Of a stretch of DNA of 42,523 nucleotides, positions 30,358 to 39,602 are shown in pieces; the first letter of the stretch is position 1, and every line of letters starts with the position of its first letter. The notes below the pieces were generated by a model. It saw only the letters and a program-made list of their open reading frames with translations. It searched no databases and was not told where the DNA came from. This stretch comes from Solirubrobacterales bacterium (GTDB lineage: Bacteria; Actinomycetota; Thermoleophilia; Solirubrobacterales; 70-9): contig JAJNAZ010000020.1 of NCBI GenBank assembly GCA_021155855.1, positions 1-42,523 of the forward strand, read 5' to 3'. The translations under genes and the position numbers were made by a program.

Positions 30358-32432
30358 CCGATTTTCTGACCGACTACGGCGTCCTGATCGCGCTCGTGTG
30401 CGCCGGCGCCGCGGTGCTCTACGGCGCGCTCGTCACGCAGCGGCTGCTGCGGCTCTCGCCCGGCAACGAGCGCATGCAGGAGATCTCCGGCGCCGTCCAG
30501 GAGGGCGCCAAGGCCTACCTCAGCCGCCAGTACATGATCATCGCGCTGGTCGCGGTCCCACTCGCGATCCTGATCACCGTGGTCCAGGACGTGACCACCG
30601 GGATCGGCTTCGTGATCGGCGGGGCGCTGTCGGGCGCCGCCGGCTTCATCGGCATGAACCTCTCGGTGCGGGCAAACGCGCGCGTCGCCGAGGCGGCCCG
30701 CGGCGGGGTGCCCCCGGCGCTCGACGTCGCCTTCAAGGGCGGCTCGGTAACCGGGCTGCTGGTCGTCGGCCTGGCGCTGCTCGGCGTCGCCGGCTACTTC
30801 GGCATCCTCGTGCTGGGCGACAAGACCGACGAGGAGGCGGTCGACGCGCTCATCGGTCTCGGCTTCGGCGGCTCGCTGATCTCCGTTTTCGCCCGGCTCG
30901 GCGGTGGCATCTTCACCAAGGCCGCCGACGTCGGCGCCGATCTGGTCGGCAAGGTCGAGGCCGGCATCCCCGAGGACGACCCCCGCAACCCGGCGGTGAT
31001 CGCAGACAACGTCGGCGACAACGTCGGCGACTGCGCCGGCATGGCCGCCGACCTGTTCGAGACCTACGCCGTGACCTCGGTCGCGGTGATGCTGCTCGGC
31101 GTGCTCACCTTCGATGCCGACTTCGCCCGCGAGGTCGCGCTCTATCCCCTCGTCCTGGGTGCGGTCGCGATCGTCGCCTCGATCGTCGGCGCGCTCTCGG
31201 TCCGGACCGCCACCGACAAGGTCGAAGGGGCGCTCTACCGCGGCCTGATCGTCTCCGCGGTGCTCTCGGCGGCGGCCTTCTACCCGATCACCGACTGGCT
31301 GATGAGCGACCCGCTCGAGCTCGGCGTGCTCGACGTCGGCAGCGCGCTCGCCGGCGCCAGCGTCGGGGACCTGTGGCTCTGCGCGCTGATCGGGCTCGTC
31401 GTCACCGGCGGCTTGTTCGTGATCACCGACTACTACACCTCGACCCGCTTCCGGCCGGTGAAGACGATCAGCCGGGCGTCGCAGACCGGCCACGCGACCA
31501 ACATCATCCAGGGCCTCGCGCAGGGCTTTCAGTCGACCGCGGCACCTGCGCTGCTGATCGCGCTCGCGATCCTCGGCGCCAACGAGCTCGCCGGCATCTA
31601 CGGCATCGGAGTCGCGGTGATGGCGCAGCTCTCGCTCTGCGGCCTGATCGTCGCCCTCGACGCCTTCGGCCCGATCACCGACAACGCGGGCGGCATCGCC
31701 GAGATGGCGGAGCTCCCGGAGGACGTCCGCAACGTCACCGATCCGCTGGACGCGGTCGGCAACACGACCAAGGCGGTGACCAAGGGCTATGCGATCGGCT
31801 CCGCCGCGCTCGCCGCGCTGGTGCTGTTCAAGGCGTTCGAGATCGAGCTCGCTCGGGAGGAGGGCGGCGAGGGGCTGATCTTCAGCATCTCCGATCCGGC
31901 GGTGCTGATCGGCCTGCTGATCGGCGGCCTGATGGTCTACCTGTTCTCGGCGTTCGCGATCGAGGCTGTCGGCCGCGCAGGCGGTCAGGTGGTCGAGCAG
32001 GTGCGCAAGCAGTTCCGCGAGAACCCGGGGATCATGGAGGGGACCTCGAAGCCCGACTACGCGCAGACGGTGGGCATCGTCACCGCCGCCGCACAGCGGG
32101 AGATGATCCTGCCCTCGCTGATCCCGATCATCATCCCGGTGGTCGTCGGCGTCATCGACGTCAAGGCGCTCGGCGGGCTGTTGATCGGGGTGATCGTGGT
32201 CGGCCTGTTCATGGCCCTCTCGATGACCGCCGGCGGCGGCGCCTGGGACAACGCCAAGAAGCTGATCGAGGACGGTGCCTTGGGCGGCAAGGGCTCGGAG
32301 GCCCACGCCGCCTCGGTCACCGGCGACACCGTCGGCGACCCCTACAAGGACACCGCCGGCCCGGCGATCAACCCGATGATCAAGGTCGCGAACATCGTCG
32401 CGATCCTGATCATCCCGATCGTCAGCCTCTAG
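30354..32432 (+). CDS. hppA: membrane-bound proton-translocating pyrophosphatase, K+-independent type
   Basis: 692 residues from TTG, with about 16 membrane helices. The substrate motifs [20 protein letters not shown] (about residues 190-210) and [19 protein letters not shown] (about 218-236), and the C-terminal [21 protein letters not shown] are intact. At about residues 469-478 the sequence is [10 protein letters not shown]; Lys in place of Ala after GNTT marks the potassium-independent branch. It pumps protons across the membrane using pyrophosphate. Cupin genes follow, starting 23 bases after the stop. Confidence 0.95.
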   Translation: MTDFLTDYGVLIALVCAGAAVLYGALVTQRLLRLSPGNERMQEISGAVQEGAKAYLSRQYMIIALVAVPLAILITVVQDVTTGIGFVIGGALSGAAGFIGMNLSVRANARVAEAARGGVPPALDVAFKGGSVTGLLVVGLALLGVAGYFGILVLGDKTDEEAVDALIGLGFGGSLISVFARLGGGIFTKAADVGADLVGKVEAGIPEDDPRNPAVIADNVGDNVGDCAGMAADLFETYAVTSVAVMLLGVLTFDADFAREVALYPLVLGAVAIVASIVGALSVRTATDKVEGALYRGLIVSAVLSAAAFYPITDWLMSDPLELGVLDVGSALAGASVGDLWLCALIGLVVTGGLFVITDYYTSTRFRPVKTISRASQTGHATNIIQGLAQGFQSTAAPALLIALAILGANELAGIYGIGVAVMAQLSLCGLIVALDAFGPITDNAGGIAEMAELPEDVRNVTDPLDAVGNTTKAVTKGYAIGSAALAALVLFKAFEIELAREEGGEGLIFSISDPAVLIGLLIGGLMVYLFSAFAIEAVGRAGGQVVEQVRKQFRENPGIMEGTSKPDYAQTVGIVTAAAQREMILPSLIPIIIPVVVGVIDVKALGGLLIGVIVVGLFMALSMTAGGGAWDNAKKLIEDGALGGKGSEAHAASVTGDTVGDPYKDTAGPAINPMIKVANIVAILIIPIVSL

Positions 32433-32455
32433 CGGCCGAGGGAGGAGAGAGCGCC

Positions 32456-32923
32456 GTGAGGCGGATCAACATCGCCGAACCCGAGTTCGCCTACGACGAC
32501 GACGACCCGGCCGGCTTCCGCGCCGGGACGGCGCGCGTCGGCCCGTCGCTGGGCGCGAAGCAGACCGGTACCAGCGTCTATGAGCTCGCACCCGGCGAGG
32601 CGATCTGTCCCTATCACTACGAGTACGCCGAGGAGGAGTGGCTGCTGGTGCTCGCCGGGCGACCGACGGTTCGCGACCCGGAGAGAAGCCATCGGCTGGA
32701 GCCCTGGGACCTGGTCCTGTTTCCGACCGGACCCGAGGGCGCGCACCGGGTGCAGAACGACACCGAGGAGCCGGCGCGGGTGCTGATGTACTCGACCGTG
32801 ACCTACCCGGCGGCGACCGTCTACCCGGACAGCGACAAGATCGCCGTCTGGACCGGCAACCGCGACGACGACCTGATCACCCGCCGATCGAGCGGCGTGT
32901 CCTACTACGAGGACGAGGGCTAG
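32456..32923 (+). CDS. cupin domain protein
   Basis: 155 residues from GTG 32456, decided by GGAGGA at 32441-32446. The cupin barrel has motif 1 ICPYHYEYAEEEWLLVLAGR (His, His, Glu metal ligands) and motif 2 GPEGAHRVQN. The C-terminus carries YPDSDKIAVW, often seen in sugar or stress cupins. Substrate unknown. It is probably on the hppA transcript. Confidence 0.85.
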   Translation: MRRINIAEPEFAYDDDDPAGFRAGTARVGPSLGAKQTGTSVYELAPGEAICPYHYEYAEEEWLLVLAGRPTVRDPERSHRLEPWDLVLFPTGPEGAHRVQNDTEEPARVLMYSTVTYPAATVYPDSDKIAVWTGNRDDDLITRRSSGVSYYEDEG

Positions 32924-32939
32924 CGAGTCGGCCGGGCGT

Positions 32940-32945
32940 TAGAGT
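32940..32945 (+). promoter_or_regulatory. -10 element (TAGAGT), probable leaderless promoter of the second cupin
   Basis: It ends 7 nt before the GTG at 32953. Confidence 0.6.
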
Positions 32946-32952
32946 CGAGGGC

Positions 32953-33396
32953 GTGGGACCCGCGGCCGGCGGCTTCAAGCTCGATCGCGAGGGGGGTGAG
33001 CGGTTGCGCTTCAGCGACGCCGACTTCGTGATCCTGGCGAGCGCCGAGACGACCCTGGGCGCGTTCGGGATCGTCGAGGAGATCGACCCACTCGACACGC
33101 CGCTGCATGTGCATCGCAACGAGGACGAGCTCTTCTACGTGCTCGAGGGCGAGCATGTCTTCCAGGTCGGCGAGGATGAGTTTCAGGTCGGGCCGGGCGG
33201 GCTGGCTTTTGCCCCGCGTGGCATCCCGCACGCGCAGCGGCGCGTCGCGCCGCGGGTCGGGCGCACCCTGACCATGGTGTCACCCGCCGGCTTCGAGGGC
33301 TTCTTCCGGGAGCTGTCCAACGCCGAGAGCGACGGGTCGTTGGGACGGGAGGTCTACGCCCGCGTCTCGGAGAAGTACGCGATCACCTGGCTTTAG
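32953..33396 (+). CDS. cupin domain protein (quercetinase-like)
   Basis: 147 residues from GTG 32953, fixed by the -10 upstream. Motif 1 is PLHVHRNEDELFYVLEGEHVF (His, His, Glu set, near residues 53-70) and motif 2 GIPHAQRR. It resembles small cupins related to quercetin dioxygenases. The reaction is unknown. It is unrelated in detail to the preceding cupin, so the two are not a recent duplication. The stop overlaps the stop of the convergent glyoxalase gene by 4 bases. Confidence 0.85.
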   Translation: MGPAAGGFKLDREGGERLRFSDADFVILASAETTLGAFGIVEEIDPLDTPLHVHRNEDELFYVLEGEHVFQVGEDEFQVGPGGLAFAPRGIPHAQRRVAPRVGRTLTMVSPAGFEGFFRELSNAESDGSLGREVYARVSEKYAITWL

Positions 33397-33773
33397 CCGG
33401 GGCGCTCGATCAGCTCGATCCGGTAGCCGTCGGGATCGCGGACGAAGCAGATTCGCGAGCCGCCCTCGCGCACCCGATAGGGCGGCTTCTCGGGCTCGAT
33501 CCCGTCGGCGGCGAGCCGCTCGAGGGTGGCGTCGAGGTCGTCGGTGGTGATCGCGATATGGCCGTAGCCGGTGCCGATCTCATACGGCTCGGTGCGGTCG
33601 TGGTTGTAGGTCAGCTCGAGCCTGTCCCCGTCGCCCGGCAGGCCCATGAACAGGTTGGTGGCCTCGTCGCGGATCGGCATCCGCCGCAGCTCCTCGAAGC
33701 CGAGCTTCTCGTAGAAGTTCGCCGAGCGGTCGAGGTCGAGGACCCGGTAGCAGGTATGGATCAGCTCGCTCAC
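33393..33773 (-). CDS. glyoxalase I-like VOC enzyme
   Basis: 126 residues from GTG 33773, which gives the normal start ELIHTCYRVLDLDRSANFYE. Metal-ligand positions are visible as His5, Glu near LELTYNH, His in YGHIAITTDD and Glu in the terminal RIELIERPG, the glyoxalase I set. It would convert the methylglyoxal-thiol adduct; the thiol (mycothiol, gamma-glutamylcysteine or other) is unknown. TACCGT on this strand (33786-33781) ends 7 nt upstream, so a leaderless message divergent from the hydroxy-acid oxidase is likely. That neighbour handles 2-hydroxy acids such as lactate, a plausible metabolic link. Confidence 0.9.
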   Translation of the reverse strand: MSELIHTCYRVLDLDRSANFYEKLGFEELRRMPIRDEATNLFMGLPGDGDRLELTYNHDRTEPYEIGTGYGHIAITTDDLDATLERLAADGIEPEKPPYRVREGGSRICFVRDPDGYRIELIERPG

Positions 33774-33780
33774 GCGTACC

Positions 33781-33786
33781 ACGGTA
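33781..33786 (-). promoter_or_regulatory. -10 element (TACCGT), probable leaderless promoter of the glyoxalase gene
   Basis: It ends 7 nt before GTG 33773. Only 9 bp separate it from the divergent TATAGT. Confidence 0.55.
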
Positions 33787-33795
33787 GCGCGGTCG

Positions 33796-33801
33796 TATAG
33801 T
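33796..33801 (+). promoter_or_regulatory. -10 element (TATAGT), probable leaderless promoter of the hydroxy-acid oxidase
   Basis: It ends 6 nt before GTG 33808. Confidence 0.6.
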
Positions 33802-33807
33802 CGCGCC

Positions 33808-34887
33808 GTGCCCGAGCCGGTCAATGTCTGGGAGTACGAGCAGCTCGCGGCCGAGCGGCTCGAGCCCGGTGTGCACGGATACTTCGCCGGCGGCGCCGGG
33901 GACGAGCGGACGCTGCGCGAGAACGTCGCCGCCTTCTCGCAGTGGCGGCTGCGGCCGCGGGTGCTGGTCGACGTCTCCGAGGTGACGGCGGCTACGACCG
34001 TGCTCGGCGCCGAGCTCTCGCTGCCCGTGCTGGTCGCCCCGGTCGCCTTCCAGCGGCTCGTCGATCCCGACGGCGAGGTGGCGATGGCGCGGGCCGCCGC
34101 CGCCGCGGGCACGGTCATGTGCCTGTCGGCGATCGCCAGCTCGCGCCCGAGCGAGCTCGCCGCCGAGTGCCCGGCGGCGCCGCGCTGGTTCCAGCTCTAT
34201 TGCTTCCGCGACCGGGGCGTGACCCGGGCGCTGATCGACGAGGCGGTGGAGTCGGGCTTCGACGCGATCGCGCTCACCGTCGACGCCCCGCGGGCCGGCC
34301 GGCGCGAGCGCGACCTGCGCACCGGGTTCGAGATCCCCGGCGAGCTCGGCGCCCCGGCGGTGGCCGCGGCGATCGGCGCCGAGCGCTCGGTCAGCATCCA
34401 GGAGGTGTTCTCGCTCGTCGACGCGTCGCTCGGCTGGGACGATTTCGGCGAGCTCGCGGGCAGCTGCTCGCTGCCGGTGGTGCTCAAAGGCGTCCATACC
34501 GGCGAGGATGCGCGGCTCGCGGTTCAGCACGGCGCGGCCGGGATCGTCGTCTCCAACCATGGCGGGCGGCAACTCGACGGCGTCCCGGCGGCGCTCGAGA
34601 TGCTGCCGGAGGTGGTCGCGGCGGTCGAGGGACGCTGCGAGGTGCTGATGGATGGCGGCATCCGCCGCGGCACCGATGTGGTCACCGCGCTCGCGCTCGG
34701 GGCGCGCGCCGTGCTCGCGGGCCGCGCGCCGCTCTGGGGGCTCGCGGTCGGCGGCGAGGCCGGGGCGCTGCGGGTGCTCCAGATCCTGCGCAGCGAGGTC
34801 GAGCTGGCGCTCACCCTGCTCGGCTGTCCGTCGCCCTGCGCGGTCCGCGTGGAGCACGTCCGCGGCGGACCTAGACTCGATCCCTGA
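33808..34887 (+). CDS. FMN-dependent alpha-hydroxy-acid oxidase/dehydrogenase
   Basis: 359 residues. The glycolate/lactate oxidase family landmarks are all there: HGYFAGGAGDERT (Tyr at the substrate site), APVAFQRLVDPDGE, WFQLYCFRDR, LPVVLKGV (FMN Lys), SNHGGRQLDG with the catalytic His and Arg, and MDGGIRRGTDVVTALALGA for the FMN phosphate. It oxidises a 2-hydroxy acid to a 2-oxo acid. Whether the acceptor is oxygen or the respiratory chain cannot be told. The stop TGATG shares one base with the next ATG. Confidence 0.93.
   Translation: MPEPVNVWEYEQLAAERLEPGVHGYFAGGAGDERTLRENVAAFSQWRLRPRVLVDVSEVTAATTVLGAELSLPVLVAPVAFQRLVDPDGEVAMARAAAAAGTVMCLSAIASSRPSELAAECPAAPRWFQLYCFRDRGVTRALIDEAVESGFDAIALTVDAPRAGRRERDLRTGFEIPGELGAPAVAAAIGAERSVSIQEVFSLVDASLGWDDFGELAGSCSLPVVLKGVHTGEDARLAVQHGAAGIVVSNHGGRQLDGVPAALEMLPEVVAAVEGRCEVLMDGGIRRGTDVVTALALGARAVLAGRAPLWGLAVGGEAGALRVLQILRSEVELALTLLGCPSPCAVRVEHVRGGPRLDP
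34872..34877 (+). promoter_or_regulatory. -10 element (TAGACT), probable leaderless promoter of the first APC transporter
   Basis: It lies in the end of the oxidase gene and ends 9 nt before the ATG at 34887. Confidence 0.55.
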
Positions 34888-36800
34888 TGGCCGAGCGACA
34901 CCCACGTGAAGCGGCCTTGCGGCGCGTGCACGGGACCGGGGCGCTCTTCTCGGCTGCCTACGGCAACGTCGGCTCCTCGATCTATTACGCGCTCGGCGTC
35001 GTGGCCGTCTTCGCGCTCGGGCTCACGCCGCTGGTCTTTTTGATCTCGGGCCTGATCTTCGTCGCCACCGCGGCGACCTACGCCGAGGCGACAGTCATGT
35101 ACCCGGAGGCGGGAGGCTCATCGAGCTTCGCCCGCCACGCCTTCAACGAGGTGGTCAGCTTCTTCGCCGCCTGGGGCCAGGTGCTCAACTACGTGATCAC
35201 CGTCGCGATCTCAGCGTTCTTCGTTCCTCATTACCTGTCGGTGATTTGGGAGCCGCTCGAGCGCGCGCCGGCGGACATCATTTTCGGCGTCATCCTCATC
35301 GGGCTTCTGATCGCGATCAACGTGATCGGCAGCAGGGAGTCGGCGCGGCTCAATCTCGTGCTGGCGATCGCCGACCTCGCCACCCAGGTGGTCGTTGTCG
35401 TGATCGGGATCGCACTCGTCCTTAACCCCGACGTGCTGGCGTCGAACGTGGAGTGGGGCGTCGCTCCGACCTGGGGGGACTTCGCGCTCGGAATCGCGAT
35501 CGGGATGATCGCCTACACGGGGATCGAGACGCTATCGAACATGTCCGAGGAGGCGCGTGACGCGCCACGCACGGTCCCCGCCGCCATGGGCTTGGTTCTG
35601 GTCGCGGTGCTGACGCTGTTTCTGTTGATTCCAATGGTCGCGCTCTCGACGATGCCCGTGGTCGAGCAGGGAGGCGAGTACACGACCCAGCTCGCGACCC
35701 GCTACGCCGAGAATCCGATGCTCGGAATCGTCGACAACCTCGGGCTTTCGACCGGTATTACTGAGGTTTTGCGCGTCTACGTCGGTCTGCTCGCGGCAGT
35801 GATCCTGGTGATCGCCACCAACGCGGGCCTGATCGGGCTCTCGCGAATCACCTTCTCGATGGGTCAGTACCGCCAGCTCCCTCAGGCGGTTCGTTCGATC
35901 CACCCCCGGTTCGGCACCCCGTACGTCGCGATCGTCCTCTTCGGGGCGATCGCGGCGATCGCCCTGCTGCCTGGCGAGACCGAGCTGTTGGCGACGATGT
36001 ACTCGTTCGGCGCGATGCTCTCGTTCACGATCGCACACCTCGCCGTGCTCCGATTGCGCCGCCGGGTGCCCGATACGGAGCGACCGTGGAAGCCGCCGCT
36101 GAACTTTCGTTGGCGGGGGACCTTGTTGCCGCTCACTGCGATCCTCGGCGGGCTGGGGACCTTTGCGGCATGGATCGTGGTGATGGCGCTCAACACCCGC
36201 ACGCTGCTGATCGGGATGGGATGGATGGTCCTCGGCAGCTGCATCTACTTCCTCTATCGCCGCCATCAGGACCTCGGCCTCGCTCAGACCGTCAAGGTCG
36301 CGGGTCTGGCCCCGCTCGGGGTCGAGGAGGTCGAGTACAAGAGCATTCTCGTTGCCTTCGACCACGACGACCCGTTCTTGGCCGAGGCGGTGGCCACGGC
36401 GAAGTCGCTGGCGGCTCGGCGGCGGCGGGCGATCCACGTGCTGTCGCTGGTCAACGTACCCGCGAACCTGCCGCTCGACGCCGAGCTGGCAGATCGCGAC
36501 GGCGCCGCGCAGGCCAAGGTCGAGCGCGCGAAGCTGATCTGCGGCCGGCGGGTCAGCGGCCACATCCAGCACGTCCGCAGCGGCCAGTCGGGTCAGGCGA
36601 TTGTCGACGAGGCGAGGGCGATCGATGCCGCGGCGATCGTGATGCCGCTGCGTTACAGGAACGGCGCGCCGCTGTACGGCAAGGCGCTGCAGACCGTGCT
36701 CGCGAAGCGCCCCGCGCGGGTGATCGTCGCTGCGCAGCCGGGCGAGGCCGTCGACCGCTCGACCGCGGCGCGGTCGGCGACCGGCGCGCCGGCCTCATAG
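34887..36800 (+). CDS. APC-superfamily transporter with C-terminal universal-stress domain, KimA-like
   Basis: 637 residues. Twelve membrane helices fill residues 15-470: helix 1 has GNVGSSIYYALG, helix 3 LNYVITVAIS, helix 6 IGMIAYTGIETLSNMSEEA. A soluble USP domain starts at VEYKSILVAFDHDD (about 481) and ends with KRPARVIVAA. Architecture and size match the KimA/YdaO potassium importers as well as USP-fused amino-acid permeases. In helix 3 the KimA potassium site pattern DYxxT is present as NYVIT (Asn for Asp). Neighbouring RCK and channel genes favour potassium, but the substrate is inferred. Confidence 0.8.
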   Translation: MAERHPREAALRRVHGTGALFSAAYGNVGSSIYYALGVVAVFALGLTPLVFLISGLIFVATAATYAEATVMYPEAGGSSSFARHAFNEVVSFFAAWGQVLNYVITVAISAFFVPHYLSVIWEPLERAPADIIFGVILIGLLIAINVIGSRESARLNLVLAIADLATQVVVVVIGIALVLNPDVLASNVEWGVAPTWGDFALGIAIGMIAYTGIETLSNMSEEARDAPRTVPAAMGLVLVAVLTLFLLIPMVALSTMPVVEQGGEYTTQLATRYAENPMLGIVDNLGLSTGITEVLRVYVGLLAAVILVIATNAGLIGLSRITFSMGQYRQLPQAVRSIHPRFGTPYVAIVLFGAIAAIALLPGETELLATMYSFGAMLSFTIAHLAVLRLRRRVPDTERPWKPPLNFRWRGTLLPLTAILGGLGTFAAWIVVMALNTRTLLIGMGWMVLGSCIYFLYRRHQDLGLAQTVKVAGLAPLGVEEVEYKSILVAFDHDDPFLAEAVATAKSLAARRRRAIHVLSLVNVPANLPLDAELADRDGAAQAKVERAKLICGRRVSGHIQHVRSGQSGQAIVDEARAIDAAAIVMPLRYRNGAPLYGKALQTVLAKRPARVIVAAQPGEAVDRSTAARSATGAPAS

Positions 36801-36817
36801 CGGTCGGGCGCCGGACC

Positions 36818-36823
36818 TAGAAT
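36818..36823 (+). promoter_or_regulatory. -10 element (TAGAAT), probable leaderless promoter
   Basis: It ends 8 nt before the ATG at 36832. Confidence 0.6.
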
Positions 36824-36831
36824 CCAGGCTC

Positions 36832-37035
36832 ATGGCAGCACCGGCGCCCGACGAGGTTTACCGCGGCGTCACCCGCGTGTTCGCGGTGATCATTCTCGGA
36901 TTCGGGTTGACGATCGTCGCGGTGACCCTCGCAAACGGTGGCGGCGTGACCTCGTTCGGGCTCCTGATCGGGCTCCTCTTCACCGCGCTCGGCGCCGGCC
37001 GCCTGTACCTCTCGCTCAGGACTGCCAGGGATTGA
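36832..37035 (+). CDS. small two-helix membrane protein
   Basis: 67 residues. Two hydrophobic helices (about 14-32 and 41-60) are joined by a short NGGGVTS turn, with basic ends RGVTR and LSLRTARD. No family is recognised. It lies between the two APC transporters and overlaps the second in a TTGA, so it may be a small accessory subunit of that transporter (inference). Confidence 0.75.
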   Translation: MAAPAPDEVYRGVTRVFAVIILGFGLTIVAVTLANGGGVTSFGLLIGLLFTALGAGRLYLSLRTARD

Positions 37036-39005
37036 TCGATCCGTTCAGCTCGGGGGGTGGGCAATCGCCGCTCAGGCACCGCTGGCTCGGGGTGCCGCTG
37101 CTGTTCACGGTCGCCATCTCCTCGATCGGGTTCTCGCTCTACTTCTCGCTCGGCTTGGTCGCCGACCTCGGGCTCGGGTTGACCCCGCTGATCCTCCTCG
37201 GGGTCGGGTTGGTTTTCGTGCTCAACGCGATGACCTACATCGAGGGGGAGGCGATGCTGCCCGAACGTGGCGGGTCGGCGACCTTTGCCCGCGCCGCGTT
37301 CGGCAACGAGCTGGTCAGCTTCGTCGCTGGCTGGGCGATCCTGATCGACTACGTGATCGTGATCGCCCTGGCGGCGATCTCGGTGCCGCACTACCTGACC
37401 CCGATCTGGTCCGCCTTCAACGATGCCGGCGGCGAGATCGTCACCGCCGGGATCGTGATCGCGCTCGTCGCCGCGCTTTCGATCGGAAGCGCAACCGGGG
37501 CTCGGCACGGGCGGGTGCTGACGATCGTCGCCGTCGCCGGCGTCGGGCTGCTGCTCGCGGTGATCGTGGTCGGGCTGCTCACGTCGTTCGACCTCGACGT
37601 GGTTACCACGGATCTGGATCCGTTCGATTCGTTCGCCAACCCCAGCCTCCGTGACCTGATCTATGCCGGGGTGATCGCGACTGTTGCCTTCGCCGGCATC
37701 GAGGCGGCGGCGAACCTCGCCCCGGACATCGACGCCGGACCGGCCGACCTTCGCCGGCTTATCGGCGCCGCCACTCTGGTGCCGCTGATCTACTTCGGCG
37801 TCGCCGTGGTCGCGCTGATGGCGGTTCCGGTCGAGGCGACGCCCGAGGGCCCGCAAACGGCACTCGGCTCGACCTATCTCGAGAACCCGGTGCTCGGCGT
37901 GGTGCAGAGCTTCGACCCGCCGTGGATCGCGAGCCTGATGGAGGTCGCGGTGGTCGCGATCGTCCCGGTGGCTCTGGTCTGGGCGGCGAACACGGCGATG
38001 TTGGGGCTGTCGCGCCACGTCTACGTGTTGGCCACCAACCGGCAGATCCCGAGCTGGCTGGGGAAGCTGAACCGATCCTTCGAAACGCCGCACGTGGCGA
38101 TCGCGATCGCCGCGGTGGTCGCCTTCGGGCTGGTCCTGCCGCTCGACGTCGAGCTGCTCGGGGGGCTGTTCGCCTTCGGGGCGACGATCGCGTTCACGAT
38201 CGCTCACGTCTCGGTGATCCGGCTGCGGGTCACACACCCGGATGCCGAGCGGCCGTTCCGGATCCCGCTCGACCTCATGGTCGGCGGGCACCGGCTGCCG
38301 CTGCCGGCGATCGTTGCCGCCGTGCTGACGGCGCTCGCATGGGTCAGCGTGGTCGTCTTCCATACCGCCGCGCTCTGGGCCGGCGGCGGCTGGATGCTGT
38401 TCGGCCTGCTTGCCTACGTGATCTACCGCAAGGGGGTCGAGGGGGTAACGCTGACGCAGCGGATCGAGGTCCCCGCGGCGGCGCTGGTCAAGGACGTGCG
38501 CGAGGTCGAGTACGGGGACATTCTTGTGCCCGTGTTCGGAACCAAGCTCGACGACGACATCGTCGGCACCGCCGGCCGGCTCGCGCTGGGCGGCGATGCG
38601 ACGGGCGGTAGCCAGCCGAAGCTCGAGGTTGTGTACGTCGTCGACCTGCCGTTGACGGTGCCACTCGACGCGCCGCCGCCGCCCGCGCGGGCCGAGCTCG
38701 CCAATGCCGCGCTGGAGCGCGCCCAGGAGGTGGGAGAGGAGTACGAGACGGTCGAGGTTCGCCCCTCCGTGGTCCGCGCGCGCACGGTCGGGGCCGGGAT
38801 CGTGCAGGCGGCGCGCGAGCGCGACGTCGAGGTGATCGTGATGGGCGGGGAGCCCCCGACGCGGATCCGCGGCGGTGCGGTGCTCGGAGGGATCGGCGGC
38901 TCGCGCCCGGCCGAGGTCGGGCCGGTGACGGAGTACGTGCTGCGGCGGGCGCCGTGCCGTGTCCTGCTCACCGCACCGCCCTCGGACGGCGACGGCTCGT
39001 CGTAG
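37032..39005 (+). CDS. second APC-superfamily transporter with universal-stress domain
   Basis: 657 residues from TTG in a TTGA overlap. About 12 helices fill residues 20-480; helix 1 SSIGFSLYFSLG, helix 3 LIDYVIVIALAA, helix 6 GVIATVAFAGIEAAAN. A USP domain starts at VEYGDILVPVFG (about 492) and keeps the terminal GPVTEYVLRRAPCRVLL with an ATP-type GGIGGS loop before it. In helix 3 it has the Asp-Tyr of KimA but Val where KimA has Thr, the reverse of the first copy. The two are distant paralogues. Substrate potassium or amino acid, not settled. Confidence 0.8.
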   Translation: MIDPFSSGGGQSPLRHRWLGVPLLFTVAISSIGFSLYFSLGLVADLGLGLTPLILLGVGLVFVLNAMTYIEGEAMLPERGGSATFARAAFGNELVSFVAGWAILIDYVIVIALAAISVPHYLTPIWSAFNDAGGEIVTAGIVIALVAALSIGSATGARHGRVLTIVAVAGVGLLLAVIVVGLLTSFDLDVVTTDLDPFDSFANPSLRDLIYAGVIATVAFAGIEAAANLAPDIDAGPADLRRLIGAATLVPLIYFGVAVVALMAVPVEATPEGPQTALGSTYLENPVLGVVQSFDPPWIASLMEVAVVAIVPVALVWAANTAMLGLSRHVYVLATNRQIPSWLGKLNRSFETPHVAIAIAAVVAFGLVLPLDVELLGGLFAFGATIAFTIAHVSVIRLRVTHPDAERPFRIPLDLMVGGHRLPLPAIVAAVLTALAWVSVVVFHTAALWAGGGWMLFGLLAYVIYRKGVEGVTLTQRIEVPAAALVKDVREVEYGDILVPVFGTKLDDDIVGTAGRLALGGDATGGSQPKLEVVYVVDLPLTVPLDAPPPPARAELANAALERAQEVGEEYETVEVRPSVVRARTVGAGIVQAARERDVEVIVMGGEPPTRIRGGAVLGGIGGSRPAEVGPVTEYVLRRAPCRVLLTAPPSDGDGSS

Positions 39006-39008
39006 ACT
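39003..39008 (+). promoter_or_regulatory. -10 element (TAGACT), probable leaderless promoter of the RCK gene
   Basis: It begins in the stop codon of the APC gene and ends 7 nt before the ATG at 39016. Confidence 0.6.
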
Positions 39009-39015
39009 GCGACAC

Positions 39016-39501
39016 ATGTTCGTGCTCATCTGTGGCGCGGGTCGCGTCGGTTCCTCGTTGGCGCGCACGATGCTCAGCGACGGCCACCAGGTCTCCTGCT
39101 TGGACGAGGACCCCGAGTCGCACGCCAGGCTCGAGATCGAGCTCGAGAAGTCGTGGGAGGACATGGGCGGTCAGTTCACCGTCGGCACGGCGCTAGAGCT
39201 CGAGGCGCTGCAGGCTGCCGGAATCGAGCGCGCCGACGTCTTCGTCGCCTCGACCGACGGCGACAACACCAACATCGTCATCGCCCAGATCGCCAAGCGG
39301 CGGTTCAACGTGCCGACCGTGATCGCGCGCGTCCTCGACCCCTACCGGGCGAAGTGGTACGAGGAGCAGGGGCTGCACACGATCTGCCCGACCCGAGTGG
39401 CGATCGACATGCTCGAGAGCGAGGTCCGGCTCGCCGCGGCGCGGACGGGCGACGGCTCGCGCCCGGTGGGCGGGGTTGATCACGAGGACGCGGACGCCTG
39501 A
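39016..39501 (+). CDS. TrkA-N (RCK) potassium-transport regulatory protein
   Basis: 161 residues from ATG 39016, fixed by the leaderless -10. A Rossmann NAD-binding fold opens with FVLICGAGRVGSSLARTML and has acidic LDEDPE after strand 2, then FVASTDGDNTNIVIAQIAKRRF. It holds only the RCK_N domain; the RCK_C domain common in TrkA/CeoB (about 220 residues) is missing, and a 20-residue acidic tail ends it. It would gate a membrane transporter with NAD(H) or ATP/ADP. A second, truncated copy follows 5 bases later, as in ceoB-ceoC pairs. Confidence 0.88.
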   Translation: MFVLICGAGRVGSSLARTMLSDGHQVSCLDEDPESHARLEIELEKSWEDMGGQFTVGTALELEALQAAGIERADVFVASTDGDNTNIVIAQIAKRRFNVPTVIARVLDPYRAKWYEEQGLHTICPTRVAIDMLESEVRLAAARTGDGSRPVGGVDHEDADA

Positions 39502-39506
39502 GCGCG

Positions 39507-39602
39507 ATGACCGAGCGGATGTACATCATCTGCGGCTCGGGCGCCAACACGGCTTTAGCAAGCCATCTTCACTTCCCGTGGGACAGCCGGCGGGACAACT
39601 GA
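39507..39602 (+). pseudogene. truncated second TrkA-N (RCK) gene
   Basis: ATG 39507 begins MTERMYIICGSGAN, the usual first strand and glycine loop of an RCK_N domain, then changes to unrelated sequence (TALASHLHFPW) and stops after 31 codons. Everything after about 39,545 is foreign to the family. The pair RCK-RCK would be the normal ceoB/ceoC arrangement. This marks the start of the disturbed right-hand region. Confidence 0.65.
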
